64,000 nt of DNA from Streptomyces sparsogenes. Its GTDB lineage: Bacteria; Actinomycetota; Actinomycetes; Streptomycetales; Streptomycetaceae. The DNA is taken from NCBI RefSeq assembly GCF_001704635.1, contig NZ_MAXF01000094.1:1-64000 (forward strand), given 5' to 3'. Each line of letters begins with the position of its first letter. The stretch's first letter is position 1. This document shows, one piece after another, positions 63,805-64,000 of this stretch. Below the pieces are notes generated by a model. It saw only the letters and a list, made by a program, of their open reading frames with translations, was not told the origin of the DNA and did no database searches. Position numbers and translations under genes: made by a program.

Positions 63805-64000
63805 TCAGGACCCGCCCGATTCGGGCCAATGCTGCACCCGGATGATGAAGACGGTGGTGAAGCGACGATGCTCCTGGTACCAAACGATCAATCGGCCCTC
63901 AGCGTGGTCGAGTAACCCCGACACTCCGGATTCATGGACCGGTGGGTCGCCGAGGTACTTGACGGCAGCGGCGTCGGCCAGTCGCTGAGCAAGCCGCTCC
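63805..64000 (-). CDS. partial hypothetical protein, truncated by window edge
   Basis: The last 64 codons of a minus-strand gene whose start lies outside. Visible residues include ERLAQRLADAAAVKYLGD, LDHAEGRLIVWYQEHRRF and VFIIRVQHWPES. There are no gaps. It contains one TTA leucine codon (63913-63915 complement), so its translation may depend on the bldA tRNA. No known domain is recognised. A strand-rich tail (IVWYQEHRRFTTVFIIRV) vaguely recalls small toxin folds. Confidence 0.6.
   Translation of the reverse strand, partial: ERLAQRLADAAAVKYLGDPPVHESGVSGLLDHAEGRLIVWYQEHRRFTTVFIIRVQHWPESGGS

Overview
The window is high-GC (about 72%) actinobacterial DNA. It is very probably a Streptomyces chromosome: it carries a WhiB-like regulator, class II GlpX, polyphosphate glucokinase, SpoIIE-type phosphatases with HATPase partners, a CspA-type cold-shock protein, many GTG starts and lanthipeptide loci. 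Most of it is ordinary single-copy chromosome. I see no prophage, integrase, CRISPR array, tRNA or rRNA.

Layout. 1-8.8 kb is a core block: DUF1707 protein, WhiB-like protein, glpX, DUF4245 protein, xseB/xseA, ispH/ppgK (translationally coupled), DUF6542 membrane protein and ychF. 8.8-12.9 kb is a three-gene operon joined by ATGA overlaps: a TIR-domain protein, a degenerate P-loop protein and a membrane-anchored protein. It is a candidate, apparently uncharacterised, NADase-type conflict or defence module. An XRE regulator lies upstream, divergent from a DUF234 ATPase (13.2-16.2 kb). 16.4-22.4 kb holds a MerR-like regulator, a GvpU-like protein, a CBS-pair protein, cold-shock protein, an SDR/DUF2867 protein and a photolyase.

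22.6-35.6 kb is the most interesting part: two lanthipeptide systems side by side. The first (plus strand) is class IV: a LanL synthetase with intact zinc ligands, a 43-aa Cys-rich precursor, an EpiD/HFCD-type flavoprotein decarboxylase and two ABC exporter halves. The second (mainly minus strand) is class III: a LanKC without zinc ligands, two downstream precursors with labionin motifs, a LuxR regulator lacking its ATPase region, and a third precursor transcribed divergently. The precursors are 39-51 aa. A possible link between the systems is that the decarboxylase needs a C-terminal Cys. The class IV precursor lacks one, but a class III precursor ends in one.

35.6-38.0 kb is an XRE / ImmA-IrrE-like / MAB_1171c-like membrane protein triad. 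38.1-45.2 kb carries a Uma2 protein, an M1 peptidase lipoprotein, a GntR regulator, an APC permease with a long leader full of TTTGAG boxes, an SPOR-like small protein, a Nudix hydrolase with a MITE-like element at its stop codon, and a small HATPase. 45.4-52.1 kb has a multidomain SpoIIE phosphatase and a three-subunit succinate dehydrogenase with a small upstream partner. 52.4-63.7 kb has a peptide-binding lipoprotein, another lipoprotein, typA/bipA and a complete Opp-type oligopeptide ABC transporter operon. A partial minus-strand gene with a TTA codon runs off the right edge.

All family assignments come from reading motifs by eye. No database search was possible.
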